From NCBI GenBank assembly GCA_037953745.1, contig JBAKBP010007933.1, positions 1 through 64,000 of the forward strand: a DNA stretch of 64,000 nucleotides, written 5' to 3'. A program made the translations under genes and the position numbers. The notes below the pieces were generated by a model that had not been told where the DNA came from, ran no database searches, and was given only the letters and a program-made list of their open reading frames with translations. Numbering within the stretch: the first letter of the stretch is position 1; every line of letters begins with the position of its first letter. Below are positions 19,226 to 30,110 of this stretch, in pieces. Origin of the DNA: Lithodes maja (Eukaryota > Arthropoda > Malacostraca > Decapoda > Lithodidae).

Positions 19226-22022
19226 TCAATAGTTTGTCATAGTGTGGAAATCATTGAAGCAGGTGCCAGCACACAGTCCCAACTGACACTCGAGGCATTG
19301 CCAAGTGGTTTTTGTGGGTTTGCTTGGTCGTCAAGTTGTGCGGGTGCACACATAGCACCTCTTCTGCATTCTTATTCTGCTGTTAGGACCCTGGAAAGGA
19401 AGGGCGACGAGCTGGTGCTTTCTGAAGAACTCGGCACACCCTGTTCTGTCCATCATGCCTGGTCCTTGTAGTGGCCTCCCTGGTGTACCCGCATGTTTTA
19501 CCAGGAGCTCATGTATCAGCTGCTTTTGGAAGGTCCGCAGGCTCTTGTACTTCATGACTGGACTCCTCAAACGGTAGATGTTGTACGCGTTGAGGACAGA
19601 CATATCTACTGTATGCAGGACAAACTTCTTGTACCACCTGCAAGATGTTCGCAGGCAGTCTATGAAGCCCATCTGCATGTCGGACTTGTCGACGAGGCGC
19701 ATGTTGAGGTTATAGTCCAGAACAGCAGCTGGTTTTGTGATAGGGTTCTTCGTTTTTCGGTCCACCTTCCCTGTGGGGACCATCTCTGCTTTGTGGCATG
19801 TGGTGAGGAGGTTGACCTTGCGCTGGTCATGCCAGTGGATGGAGAGGATGGGGCCACTCTTCTTATGGAAGATGTCCGTCTTCTTATGGAAGATGTCCGT
19901 CTTCTTAGTCTTGGTTGGGTAGGCTGGCATGCCCTTCCTCTTCCCCTTCACTGTACCGACAGTTCCGGTCTTGCGGTCTATGGAGGTACTTGGCGAGGAT
20001 AGGCGACGTGTAATAATTGTCGGTATAGAGGATGTGGTTGTCATGGAAGTACCTCTCCATCATCCTCTTTATCACAGCGCCGCCAAAACCAATGAGGGGA
20101 TCAATCTGCACCTCACCACCCTTGCCGCTGTAGACTATAAAGTCGAGCACATATCCCGTCTTGCAGTCGCAGAGGACGAAGAGCTTGATGCCGAAGCGGT
20201 GTCTCTTGGACGGGATATACTGTCAGAAGTGCAGCCTACCACGGAACAGGACCAGAGACTCGTCGATGCACAGCTTCTGAAAAGGAATCAGGTAAGTGGA
20301 AAACCGATGACGTATCATGTCATATAGTTGCCTGATCTTCCAGAGTGTGTCGGGCTCGTGGACATGCATGTTATTTGTCAGGTGGAAATATGAGAGGATG
20401 TCGAAGTACCTATCCCTTGACATGAATTTGCCAAATGCTGGAGTCGTTGTGAGGTCGCCAGTTATCCAGTAGTCGGCCAGAACGTGCTTCTTTATGTGTG
20501 CCATCAGCATTGCGAGTGCCAAGAACACATATAATTCTGCCACAGTGAGAGCTCTCCATGCCACCATCTTGGCACTGGTCTTCCTCCCAAGAAAGTTTGA
20601 ACAGATAGCCTGGTGGTTATTTGTCTCTTTGACAAGGTATTCCATGACTTCATTGTCGTAGAAGCCACAGAAAAGTTCACTGGGGTTGGCATTTGGGCCA
20701 CAGGGATATGCTGGTGACACTCCGGAACCCTGTTGTACCTCGTCAAAGGCAGGACAATCTGGCACAAAATCTGGCACAAAATCTGCCCCATCTGTCCACA
20801 CAAACATGTCAGCTGCTCAAGGACGAGGACGTGCAGCTGCAGCAGGCACACGCCCTGGACGCCCTAGCACACACCCTTGGCCACGCGGACGCCCAGGCGG
20901 ACGCCCTGCACGCCCACGCCCAGGCCCAGGCCCAGGGGCAGCGGCGTCGGCAGGCTGACTACGTCCACGACCTCGCCCTTTGACTCTTCTTGTCGGGACT
21001 TCCTCTTCCTCTTCGTTTTCCTCTTCCTCAGGCGACGTCAGGTCATCTGGGGCAATGTTGGGGTCGTCAGCATCCTCTTCAGGAGACAACTCTGGTGAAG
21101 AATAGACCGGGCGTCGGCGGCGTGGGGCTGCGGGAGGTTGAGCAATAGGAGCCTCGGCCTCGGGAGTTGGGCTCCTTTTGCGGCTAGCCGTGGACTTTTC
21201 CGCAGGAAATAATGACCTACGATGCGGGGCCTGTGGTGGCACACTGTGGGAGGCCAATGACGCATTTGTAGAGGCCCTTTGGTCATCCTGAGGGACAGAT
21301 GAAGCCGAGGGCTGTGGGTGGCCCTCCCGGTGTCCCGGGTCAAGGCGTCGGGACAAAGGAATGCGGGTGGTTGCTAGGACTGGGTCGGCGTCACTATCAC
21401 TATCTACGCCTTCCCTCACTTGTTCTGCTTCCCTGCGTGCTTTCTTGGCTGCACTTTTCACTAAAGACTGTTTATAGAAGTATTTACCCACTTTCAAGGG
21501 CGTACGGGCAGGCAAAGGGGAAGGTCCTGGCGTAGGGCTAGGGCTAGGCCTAGGCCTACCCTGACCTACGAAACTAGGCGAAGGGGTTGGCTCTAGCACA
21601 CTTGGTACTTCAATAGCACCTTCCTCCACCACTTCCACATCAGGATCATCACTACTATCACCCCCCTCAAATAAATCCACATTGTCATCATCACCAAATC
21701 CCACAAAATCGTCAACTTCGCTTCCACTTCTACTCTGAATATAGAGGTTTTTGTCCACAGAGCTTTCACCACTGCTCAAATCCGGGTTGAAAAGTTCACG
21801 GTGTATTGCACTCTCACTTAGCAAACGTTTCACTTTCCTTAGTTTCTTTTTCTTCTCGGTTGGCAGAGGCGTAGATGTTGCAAGCGGGTTAGCACTGGGA
21901 CGCGCGGGAGATTGCACAGTATCGGACGCGTCGGAATTAATTTGTTTGCTGCAGCTCGCAATGGCAGCAACGTAGGAACTGATAAGTGGTAGTTGAGGCT
22001 TGGTGGCGCTACGATCGCCCAC
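19226..22022 (-). pseudogene. piggyBac transposase 2, broken
   Basis: Related to transposase 1 along its length. N-terminal acidic region from MGDRSATKPQLPL (22022); an in-frame TGA at 20817-20819; the core resumes in the same frame (DCPAFDEVQQGSGVSPAYP). Asp motif IDESLVLFRG is present; a TGA at 20223-20225 replaces the Arg codon seen in copy 1. YTDNYYTSP is present, then a frameshift near 19985. Third Asp in RLVDKSDMQ. A short internal duplication gives KTDIFHKK twice. A second frameshift near 19340 displaces the zinc module, still readable in another frame (CLECQLGLCAGTC) to a stop at 19226-19228. Two stops and two frameshifts: inactive. Confidence 0.9.
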
Positions 22023-22072
22023 GCAAAGTAAAATTTGCCCGCGCGAAATTTAAAGCACGCTTTAACCCTTAA

Positions 22073-22713
22073 CCCGGCAAGCGCGATAGGCCTCACGGAA
22101 GGCTTCCTATAGGGAACGCGATAGGCCTCACGGAAGCAAGACCATAAAAAAAGCTTTCCAAAAAAAAAAAAGGGCCTATCAAAACAAAGGAATTTGTCTC
22201 TAGGTGAGATAATTCCCCTCCAGTACTCATCCATGTAAATCTCACCCACCCCCCTCCCCTCCTTCCCCACCTTATTCCCCCCTCCCTCCCCTCCTCAATT
22301 ATCACCTATTTTCCCTCTTATTATCATCATTTATCGGTTATTTTTCTCTCCCGCGATAATGTAGCACAAGTGGGTTGCAGGAAAGATCGTTATGTAACAC
22401 CCAGACACCGGCCCACACCGCCCCGCTCGTCTCAGTTACCTCACAGACAGCGAGAGAGGAGGGTTGCCTGTAGCTCTCTCTCGCCTGAGATTACGACCGG
22501 GTGGCCAATATCTTCGTTTTTCACCACCCAAATGCTTTTCCCACTTATTTTAGCACTCTTGAAGGTTCATATATACATCATATATGTAAAATAAAAGCAT
22601 ACCGAAAACAAATAATGCTCTATATTGTAAATATAACGAATTCTGTCAGAATCCAAGGCTAGAAATGCACAAATAACTACCCTAGCTCCTAGGGCTATTT
22701 AGCGCTTAACAGG
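22073..22713 (+). mobile_element. TTAA-bounded MITE-like unit X, copy 3
   Basis: Bounded by TTAA at 22069-22072 and 22714-22717. Left end CCCGGCAAGCGCGATAGGCC with a second subterminal copy GCGATAGGCCTCACGGAAG; right end (reverse complement) CCTGTTAAGCGC. Interior pyrimidine-rich block and CAATTATCACCTATTTTCCC match copies 1 and 2. Sits within the 5' region of piggyBac 2. Confidence 0.6.
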
Positions 22714-22717
22714 TTAA

Positions 22718-23189
22718 CTGGCGGCCCGCATCATATGTCGAGTGAAAGAAATTTGGACTATGTGGCGGCTCACACCATAAGTCGTGTGGCATTTTCAGCA
22801 CGTAATGTTGCTGAGAGAGAGAGACAAGTGGCGGCAGGAGAGTAGCGAGCGTATGACTGCTCCAGACCACCGCGGTGGAACAACTGACATGAATCCCACC
22901 CTCCTCCACCCTCTCACACTCGCTACATAGTGAATTGTATGGGGAAAGTACCGAATTACATGGTTTTTGCACTCGTGTTGCGCGGTTGTTGCAAGAAAAC
23001 TAGCGGTCATACAAGGATCGTTGTGGTGTCATTGGAAAGCTCTGTTTATGCCCTTTCAGGGATAGATACTTGTTTTACGCTCTGGGTCTTATTTAGGCAT
23101 GAAAATGATCACGTAAACAGCCCTAGTTTGGGTAAAAACACCCCGCTGGTGGCTACATATTAATTACCGCCTAGCCCGCCAATAAGGTG
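22718..23189 (+). mobile_element. TTAA-bounded unit Y
   Basis: Bounded by TTAA at 22714-22717 and 23190-23193. Left end CTGGCGGCCCGCATC and right end (reverse complement) CACCTTATTGGCGGGC share a TGGCGG core, so TIRs are weak. No reliable ORF. It may be a further MITE inside piggyBac 2, or simply part of that element's 5' leader. Confidence 0.4.
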
Positions 23190-23279
23190 TTAAAGCAAAT
23201 GCCTTAGGTAAGGCATACCGGGTAGCGGCCCTTCTGCCGAGCTGTCCTTACCTAAGGCAGCCTGGGTAGGAAGGGTTAA

Positions 23280-23541
23280 GGTGTAAGGCAACCTAGCTAA
23301 ATTTGTATGCGGTGATCATATTAGTACTCAACATTAATGTAAAACAACTGTACCCACAAAAAATTAGTAGTACCGGTAATAGATAAATACATTTAAGTGT
23401 CAAAATGTATCTTAACTATCATACATATTAATACTATATTTACTACAGTAACTTGACTAATTTGGTTGCTCCTGGTATATTTATTAATTTTCCGTATTAA
23501 TAAATACAGTAAATCACAAGAGCCGCATTTTCCTTTACCAT
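23280..23541. other. AT-rich flank ending in the LINE target site
   Basis: No gene. Its last 19 bp, CCGCATTTTCCTTTACCAT (23523-23541), recur at 29892-29910 joined to the sequence found on the far side of the LINE, which identifies the empty target site. Confidence 0.8.
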
Positions 23542-23577
23542 GCTTTGCGCAGTGGCAGTATCGTAACCAATAGGGTC
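23542..23577 (+). ncRNA. U4 snRNA 5'-end-like head of the LINE
   Basis: GCTTTGCGCAGTGGCAGTAT and the following CGTAACCAAT match the highly conserved first ~32 nt of animal U4 snRNA (stem II and 5' stem-loop start), missing only the first A. After CCAATAGGG the match fades. It begins immediately after the TSD, so it is the 5' end of the LINE insertion and not a U4 gene hit by it. It is not a complete U4: the K-turn half and 3' domain are absent or unrecognisable. Confidence 0.75.
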
Positions 23578-23950
23578 TTGCTGAGTACCGTGGATAGTGC
23601 ATTGTCACTGCTATAAGCTAAAAACAGTGTGCAAAATTGGTTAAAGTTTTTGCACCACACACATCTGCCATCCTGTGCGTGGTCTCTCCACGCATCTCGG
23701 TTGGGCTACCCCCAAAGGGTAGCCAAGTCGATCCCCACCTGCCCGCGGTGACCTTGCAGACACCACTTTTCATTTTTGTTTTTTTCCATTTTAATTTTTT
23801 TCCATTGTGGTGGCACTGACGGGGACGGCGCTACCTGGGGTCTGTCCCAGGTAGTTATTTTCACATTTTTTTAAAACTAGGGTTTTCTTTTATTTTTAAT
23901 CAGATACAAAATACAGGTGTTTTTGTTTTTAATTATTGGTTACTTCCACT
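23578..23950 (+). other. LINE 5' leader
   Basis: Non-coding leader between the U4-like head and ORF1. Contains the inverted pair GGGCTACCCCCAAAGGGTAGCC (as two arms GGCTACCC/GGGTAGCC around 23701-23723) and a T-rich run at 23770-23800. A second inverted pair CTACCTGGG/CCCAGGTAG spans 23831-23854. These could fold in the RNA. Confidence 0.55.
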
Positions 23951-25196
23951 GAAATGGCAGCGGGCAAGCAGAGTTGTAGTTGTGGGAAGGTTGTGGGGAA
24001 GGCCAAATCACTGGGCTGCTACTCGTGTGGTACCTATTTTCATGTTAACTGTATAAATGTTGATGATGAGGACCTCAGAGTACTTGCAAAGAAGAAACCT
24101 GGATTTAAATGGCATTGCACTGTTTGCGATACCACCCCCCTAGCTGCAAAGGATGCAGCAATTAGTCAGCAGACCTTGGATGACCTGACGGCTGCCCTAG
24201 TTGGTGAAGTGAAGACTGCCATTGTAAACGAGGTGCCCTTGCTGCGGTGGCCGTGGAGATAGAGAGTATTGGTAACAGAATGGATATCCTTGAGACTAAA
24301 GTTGCTGCCCCCGACATTCCCTTGTTTGCCAAGATAGTTCAGCAAACATTTGAAGAGACCAAAAAGGAGCCGACCAAACGCACCACTGAGGTGGTAGATG
24401 GTGGAAAGAAAAAACTGTCTGGGACCATCAGGTCCTGGTAGTGAAGCCAAAAGACCGATCCTCCGAGCCAGTAAGCCCACCAGATACAAAGGCAATCGAG
24501 ACTGCTTTGGCTTCGGTTCCGGTTAACAAGTTAACTAGAACTGATTCAGGTGTACTGGTGGTACGACTTCCATCCAAGAAAGCCAAAGAAGATGCAGGAA
24601 GGGCCATCAATCAGTGTTTGGGGGTGGACAGTGCCTTCAGTGTCTCCGAACCAAAGAAGATGATGCCAAAAATGACTCTGGTAGGCATTGCTAATGACGC
24701 TGAGGATAATGAGATCATTCCCAGCATCCTCAACAAGAACCCAAGAATAAAGTCCCTGGTCGACGATGGCTTAGCTATGAATTTGCTATTCACTAAGCAA
24801 AAGAGTGATGCACACACTAAGATTGCGGTAGTAAAAATGTCACCTGAAATACGCTCTTCCATTGTGGATGATGGCAATTCTGTGTATGTTGGACTTGTGA
24901 GATGTCGTGCATACGATCGCTTCTGGGTAACACAATGTTACCATTGCCAGGGCTTTGGTCATACCAGTGACAGGTGTTATCGGAAAAATGAGGATCCAAA
25001 ATGCAACTTCTGTGCCGGTACTCATAACTCAAAAGACTGCACCAACAAGACTTCCCCCAAATGTATAAATTGTATGAGCTCCACATCAGTTACGGAGCCG
25101 CCAAATCATTTCGCCTCAAGTAGAAATTGTCCTTTAATGACAGCTCAGAGAAATAAAGTTATTGAGAACACCAATTTTGTAGGTTCAAAAAACTGA
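23951..25196 (+). pseudogene. LINE ORF1 protein (PHD + CCHC), frameshifted
   Basis: Starts MAAGKQSCSCGKVV (an upstream in-frame ATG at 23936 is possible). A PHD-type zinc finger follows: CSCGK, CYSCGTYFHVNC, WHCTVC. Frameshifts near 24235 and 24430 separate the PHD part, a middle segment (GNRMDILETKV, likely coiled coil) and the C-terminal part from 24441. That part ends with CCHC-like knuckles CYHCQGFGHTSDRC and CNFCAGTHNSKDC plus a further Cys cluster. ORF1 of such LINEs binds the RNA and chaperones nucleic acid in the RNP. The stop at 25194 precedes ORF2 by about 20 bp. Confidence 0.85.
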
Positions 25197-27561
25197 AAAA
25201 TGCACATGGGAGCCGGTTGAATCTGGGTCTGTTGAATGTTCGTTCCTTGCGTAACAAAATGGATCATATTTGCGAGATCTTGGATGAACGTAACCTTGAT
25301 GTATTATGTCTCACTGAGACCTGGTTGTTCGAGTCAGATCTGAATATTATCCAGGCGGCATTGCCTAAAACCCATTCCATAATAAATGTTCCTAGGCCTA
25401 GGGGAGATCATCCGGGTGGTGGAGTGGCAGTTGTCTACTCCACATCTCTGGTGAATATCTTGCAAATAAGCCATAACCCAGCCCCTCTTTATTATGAACT
25501 GTTGGAAGTGGAAATAAAACTCCATCAACAAATTCTAAGAATGGCAGTTGTCTATAGGCCTGGCCATCGTGGCACAGATAGGGGTTTTATGGAAGAGTTT
25601 GGGCAGTTTCTCGAGGAATTTTCTGCTAAAACCGGAAGACTTTTGATATGTGGAGATTTTAATTACTGGGTTGACAGCCCTCATCTGAAGCCATTCTCTC
25701 CTGAGTTCCTTGAGTTGACTGATCAGAACAATTTTGTAAACCATGTGTCCCACCCAACTCATATCTTAGGACACACCCTTGACTTGGTTTTCTCTCCTGT
25801 GGGTTGTGGTGGTGTTCTGGATGTTGATGTTGAGAATGCTGACCCTAATACCTCTGATCATGCTTTGATTACTTTCAGCTTTGATTTCCCTAAGCCACTC
25901 ACACATGAAAAAGTAATCAGATTTAGAAATTATAAAAATGCAGACCTAAATTTGGCTAGCAGTGAAGTAAAACAGTACTTGGGAAGTATTGATACTTCCA
26001 ACCTTACTTCAGATGAGCTGGTGGAGGTACATGGAAATGCACTTAAATTAGTGTTCGATCATCACTGTCCAGAAGTAGAGAAGAAAATCATAGTACGAGA
26101 TGATTCGCCCTGGTATAGCACTCGAGTTAAATTTCTTAGAAGAGCTCGTAGAAGAGCTGAACGTGAATGGCGGAAAAATAAAACAGACTCTACATGGTTG
26201 CAATATCTGTCAGCCAGAAGAGCTGTGGTCCACAAAATCAAAGATGAAAAGAAAGTGTATTATCAGGGAAAAGTTGACTCGTGTGGTAACGACCAGAGGA
26301 GGTTGGCTTCAATTGTAAACAGTTTACTTGGAAAAACAAGAGTCAGCTTAAGACCTTCTGTACCCGATGCCGAGTTGGCTGCCAACTTTGTGGCATTTTT
26401 TGCTGGCAAGATAACTCGCATAAGACAGGAACTGGATGATGCTTCTGTTGGTGAAGAACTTTCAGTTGTACTCCAACCCCGACACATTCCTAATAATGTC
26501 CTCTCATCCTTTCACTCAGTAGAGGTGGACATGATCTCGTCCTACATAAGAAACCTCAATAAAACATTTTGCCCGTTGGATCCCATAAATGTTTCCAAGC
26601 TACCAAGAGTCTATGATCACACAGTTGAGTTTATTTCCAAAATAATTAATAAGTGCTTCTCTGAAGGTAGCTTCCCACATTCTGAAAAGCATGCACTACT
26701 CCGACCTACTCTAAAGAAACCTGGACTTGATGTTGAGAACATGTTGAACTATCATCCTGTCTCCAACCTGTCCTTCATATCAAAGATATTAGAGCGTGCA
26801 ATACTTGACCAATTACAACCACTACTTCAGCAGAATGAAACTATCCCAATTTTTCAGTCTGCTTACTGACAGCATCATTCAACTGAAACAGCATTGATTA
26901 GAGTACATAATGATCTAGTTGAGAACATTTGCAATGGTGTGGCCTCACTATTGGTCTTGCTTGATCTCTCTGCGGCTTTTGACACAGTGGATCACGAGTT
27001 GTTATTGAGTGATCTTTATGATTGTGGTGTGCGTGACTCCGCTCTCTTGCTTCTTGGGTCGTACTTGTCAGGTAGATCCCAGAGTGTGATGGTAAATCAA
27101 GTGGTCTCGGACTCGACACCCCTGCAGTATGGTGTTCCGCAGGGATCAGTTTTAGGTCCTATCCTATTTATAATTTATATTAGCAGTTTGTCTCTTCTGC
27201 TTCGTGCACATAATGTCACCTTTCACTTTTATGCAGATGACACCCAGATTTATGTGAGAATCACAAATATAGTTGATATACGGAGTAAGATGGAATTGTT
27301 GATGTCTGATATCAAGAAGTGGATGAGAGCGAGAAAACTTAAACTAAATGATGGTAAAACTGATATTCTCATCATCCGAGGAAATAGAAGAGCTGATGAT
27401 ATAGTAGGTGCCCTCTCCATCAATGTGGGTGTTTCTCAGCTGCGACCGGCCAACTCTGTTCGAAATCTGGGTGTATATGTGAACTCCCGATTAGATTTCA
27501 AAGAGCATGTAAACCAGATAGTTAAAAGTTGTTACTTGCACATCAGAAATCTCTATTTGGT

Positions 27562-28928
27562 CTATCTATCTATCTATTGCCTGACGCCGTGATCCCCGAA
27601 GGGGTGGCCACGAACGAACCGCCCCCATGCACCTCTGTCCCCAGTCGGTCGACGCCCCTCCCCCCAACCAGCACCGCCTTCATTCATGTAGTTCCTCACT
27701 CCATCCTTCCACCTCATATTCGGTCTACCTCTCCCCCTCTGTCCCTCCACCTCGCTCTCGTACACCCTCTTAGTCATTCTCTCGCTTTCCATACGTTCCA
27801 TATGGCCGAACCATCTCAAGTTGTTCCTTTTCACACTTTCCAGCACATCTACCTCCACACCACACCTCCTTCTTACTTCCTCATTAGTCTGTCTATCCCT
27901 CCATGTAATTCCGCACGCACTCCTTAAGTAATTCATTTCCACTGCTCTCACTCTTGGTCTGAGTCTCTCAACCAACGTCCATGCTTCGCTTCCGTAAGTC
28001 AGTGTCGGGATTACCACACTGTCATGCAAGGACTTCTTCACTTCCATACTGACCACCCTATTTCTTGTTACTGCTTTTAGCGTTCCTACAACCCTCTTCC
28101 CCTGTTGTACCCTCTCCCGCACCTCTTCATCCATAGTCCCATCTTTACTCAACACACTGCCCAGATACTTAAAAGAGTTGACGATCTCCATAGCCTGACC
28201 GTTCAGCTTCACCTCACACTCTGTGACTTCACCCCTTTCGAAGACCATAACCTTGCTCTTCCCCGTATTTACCTTCAAATTCCGTTTTTCGCACACTGTT
28301 CCAAACTCATTTACCAGACCCTGCAACTCCCATTCATTATCACTCATCAGAACTGTATCATCCGCAAACAGCAGTATAGGTAGCTTCCACTCAATTCCCT
28401 CCCTTTTCAGCGATACACCAACATCCACTGCTCTTGATAGTATTTCTTTCATAACTCCATCCATATATACAGTAAACAACCACGGGGACATCACACACCC
28501 CTGTTTCAAACCAACATTCAGGTCAAAGAACTCGCTCTGCTCACTCTCCACACGTACTGCCGCCTTTGCACCCTCATACATGCTCTTCACTGCTTTCAGC
28601 AACTTGCCCTCTACTCCGTATATTCTAAGTACTTTCCACAAACCTTCTCTATCCACTCTGTCATAGGCCTTCTCCAAGTCCATAAAGGCAACATACACCT
28701 TTTGTTTCTTCTCCAGATACTTCTCCACAACACAATTCAGGGTAAAAATCTGATCTACACATCCTCTTCCCTTCCTAAAGCCTCCCTGCTCGTCGCCTAT
28801 CCATTTCTCCGTTCTCACTCTCACTCTCTCAATCACTACCCTACTGTATACCTTCCCTACTACGCTTAGAAGACATATTCCTCGGTGGTTACCACACACT
28901 CCTCTTTCCCCTTTGCCCTTATATTCAC
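27562..28928 (-). mobile_element. RTE-like LINE copy A (5'-truncated)
   Basis: Inserted in the larger LINE with an 11-bp TSD CTCTATTTGGT at 27551-27561 and 28929-28939. The 3' end, on the plus strand here, is (TCTATC)n followed by TGCCTGACGCCGTGATCC. Truncated at the 5' end within the RT fingers. Nearly identical to copies B (36743-38352) and C (55649-57825). Confidence 0.93.
27574..28899 (-). CDS. RTE-like reverse transcriptase, 5'-truncated but open
   Basis: Open for 441 codons; the first ATG is internal to the domain because the copy is truncated. Motifs: IGDEQGGFRKGRGCVDQIF, FMDLEKAYDRVDREGLW, GLKQGCVMSPWLFTVYMD, LLFADDTVLM (catalytic FADD), FKYLGSVLSKDG, then a C-terminal region with YGSEAWTL and LRWFGHMERM. 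It ends GDHGVRQ with the TAG stop formed by the first ATAG of the tail. No endonuclease in this copy. Confidence 0.9.
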   Translation of the reverse strand: MCGNHRGICLLSVVGKVYSRVVIERVRVRTEKWIGDEQGGFRKGRGCVDQIFTLNCVVEKYLEKKQKVYVAFMDLEKAYDRVDREGLWKVLRIYGVEGKLLKAVKSMYEGAKAAVRVESEQSEFFDLNVGLKQGCVMSPWLFTVYMDGVMKEILSRAVDVGVSLKREGIEWKLPILLFADDTVLMSDNEWELQGLVNEFGTVCEKRNLKVNTGKSKVMVFERGEVTECEVKLNGQAMEIVNSFKYLGSVLSKDGTMDEEVRERVQQGKRVVGTLKAVTRNRVVSMEVKKSLHDSVVIPTLTYGSEAWTLVERLRPRVRAVEMNYLRSACGITWRDRQTNEEVRRRCGVEVDVLESVKRNNLRWFGHMERMESERMTKRVYESEVEGQRGRGRPNMRWKDGVRNYMNEGGAGWGEGRRPTGDRGAWGRFVRGHPFGDHGVRQ

Positions 28929-29644
28929 CTCTATTTGGTGAAGCCGTTTATAACCAGACGTTGCCTCCTGACGTTGGTTCACTCATTGGTCTTCTCTCGT
29001 GTTGATTATTGCAATGCCCTGTTGGTGGGTCTTCCAAATTATATTTTGAAGAAAGTTCAGTCTGTTCTTAACAGGGCCGCAAGACTAATTTTTGGTGTTC
29101 CACCTAGAACTCCTACTACATCTCTTCACATAGAACTGCACTGGCTGCCAGTAAGAGCAAGAATAGAATTTAAGTTGTGTTTGGTGACTTTTAAGGTTCT
29201 CAAATTTGGTGAGCCTAGGTACCTTGCGGAGCTGCTCAGGCGCCCACCGGCACACCATGGTGTAGTTGTGCGTCATGACAATGACCCTTTTCGTCTTGAT
29301 GAACCAAGGGCTTTCCAGCAGTCTTCTTTCTTTGAGAGGTCATTCTCCTACATGGCTCCGAGGTTGTATAACAGGTTGCCGCTGTCCATGAGACAACTGA
29401 GTTCTGTTGAATGCTTCAAGAGACAACTTAAGACTTTTCTCTTTGAGAGAAGCTATGATCTTGAGAGAGGTGTCATGACAGATGGCTATAGAGTTTAGGC
29501 TATTTTGCCACTGCTAGTGATTGTTAAATGTGTGTTGTATATAAGCCTTCTTTTGATGCATTGATTTTTGTTCTTTTTTCTTTCTCTTTTCGAGCGCTAG
29601 TGAATTCTTCGGAAAAATTGGCGCTTATGAGAAATAAGTAACAT

Positions 29645-29667
29645 GCTTATTATTATTATTATTATTA
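29645..29667 (+). repeat. (TTA)n tail of LINE copy 1
   Basis: Short microsatellite following AAATAAGTAACATGC. The same AAGTAACATGC plus (TTA)n tail ends LINE copy 2 (minus strand near 44862-44876). This is the 3' priming tail. Confidence 0.85.
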
Positions 29668-29671
29668 CCAT

Positions 29672-30110
29672 CATTATCTCCGATAGACTGGAAATGGTGT
29701 CGTATTTCACACCCAAATGCCATAAAACGGTGTCCAATATCAAGCCAACTCAACCACAGGCTTGAGGAAGTGAACAACTGGGTTAAAGTCAAGCCGATTC
29801 GGGCTTTAAGTATATATCTGTAAGCAAGTCATCATATTTCATTGGCGAGTGTTAAAAAATTCTATCTATCTAAATGTAGTCTTAAATTATACCGCATTTT
29901 CCTTTACCATCACTATCTCCGATAGACTGGAAATGGTGTCGTATTTCACACCCAAATGCCATAAAAGGGTGTCCAATATCAAGCCAACTCAACCCTGCTC
30001 TTCCACAGGGTCTAAACTCAACCCGATTCAGACTTTCGGAACTTGATAACAGTTTTAAGACTTTTTGTATATATCCATATATATAAATAATCGATTTGGA
30101 TGTCATAATT
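29672..30110. repeat. Local duplication containing the LINE empty site
   Basis: Two units, from 29672 and from 29911, share CATNATCTCCGATAGACTGG, AATGGTGTCGTATTTCACAC and CAAGCCAACTCAACC (period ~239 bp). The second is preceded by CCGCATTTTCCTTTACCAT, exactly the left flank of the LINE, so it shows the site before insertion. No coding potential. Confidence 0.85.

Larger units (their letters stand above)
18564..23275 (-). mobile_element. piggyBac transposon 2 (non-functional, with nested TTAA units)
   Basis: TTAA at 18560-18563 and 23276-23279. Ends CCCTTCCTACCCGGGCAGCC and (reverse complement) CCCTTCCTACCCAGGCTGCC match closely. Carries a broken transposase on the minus strand and, at its 5' side, two TTAA-bounded units (22073-22713 and 22718-23189). 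The family differs from piggyBac 1 at its outer TIR but shares the subterminal GAATGGCGTTGAGTAGAG motif. Confidence 0.8.
25217..29498 (+). pseudogene. LINE ORF2 (APE endonuclease-RT), split by an RTE copy
   Basis: Starts MNLGLLNVRSLRNKM. Endonuclease motifs: LTETWL, GGGVAVVY, CGDFNYW, SDHALITF (about residues 1-225). RT: YHPVSNLSFISKILERAIL, a premature TGA at 26867 where copy 2 has CGA (Arg), then LDLSAAFDTVDHELL, QGSVLGPILFIIYI, FHFYADDTQIYV (catalytic YADD). The frame is cut at 27561 by the RTE-like insertion and resumes after 28939 at LVKPFITRRCL, ending GVMTDGYRV at 29498. Without the insertion and the one stop it would be a complete enzyme, so the copy is young. Confidence 0.9.
23542..29664 (+). 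mobile_element. Near-full-length LINE, CR1/L2 group, copy 1, with U4-like 5' end
   Basis: Flanked by TTACCAT at 23535-23541 and 29665-29671. Order: U4-snRNA-like head, leader, ORF1 with PHD and CCHC fingers, ORF2 with APE endonuclease and RT, short 3' region, (TTA)n tail. A minus-strand RTE-like LINE (27562-28928) is inserted in ORF2. A second, 5'-truncated copy is at 44862-47831 on the minus strand. RT motifs (LDLSAAFDTVDH, FHFYADDTQIY) fit the L2/CR1/Crack/Daphne group; the exact clade needs phylogeny. Confidence 0.88.

Noticed and set aside
23542..23577. U4 snRNA gene disrupted by the LINE
   Set aside because: The empty-site paralogue at 29892 lacks any U4 sequence, and no U4 3' part follows the LINE at 29665.
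27529..28666. Plus-strand ORFs opposite the RTE copies (also near 37 and 56 kb)
   Set aside because: They are antisense shadows of the RTE reverse transcriptase and repeat with each copy.
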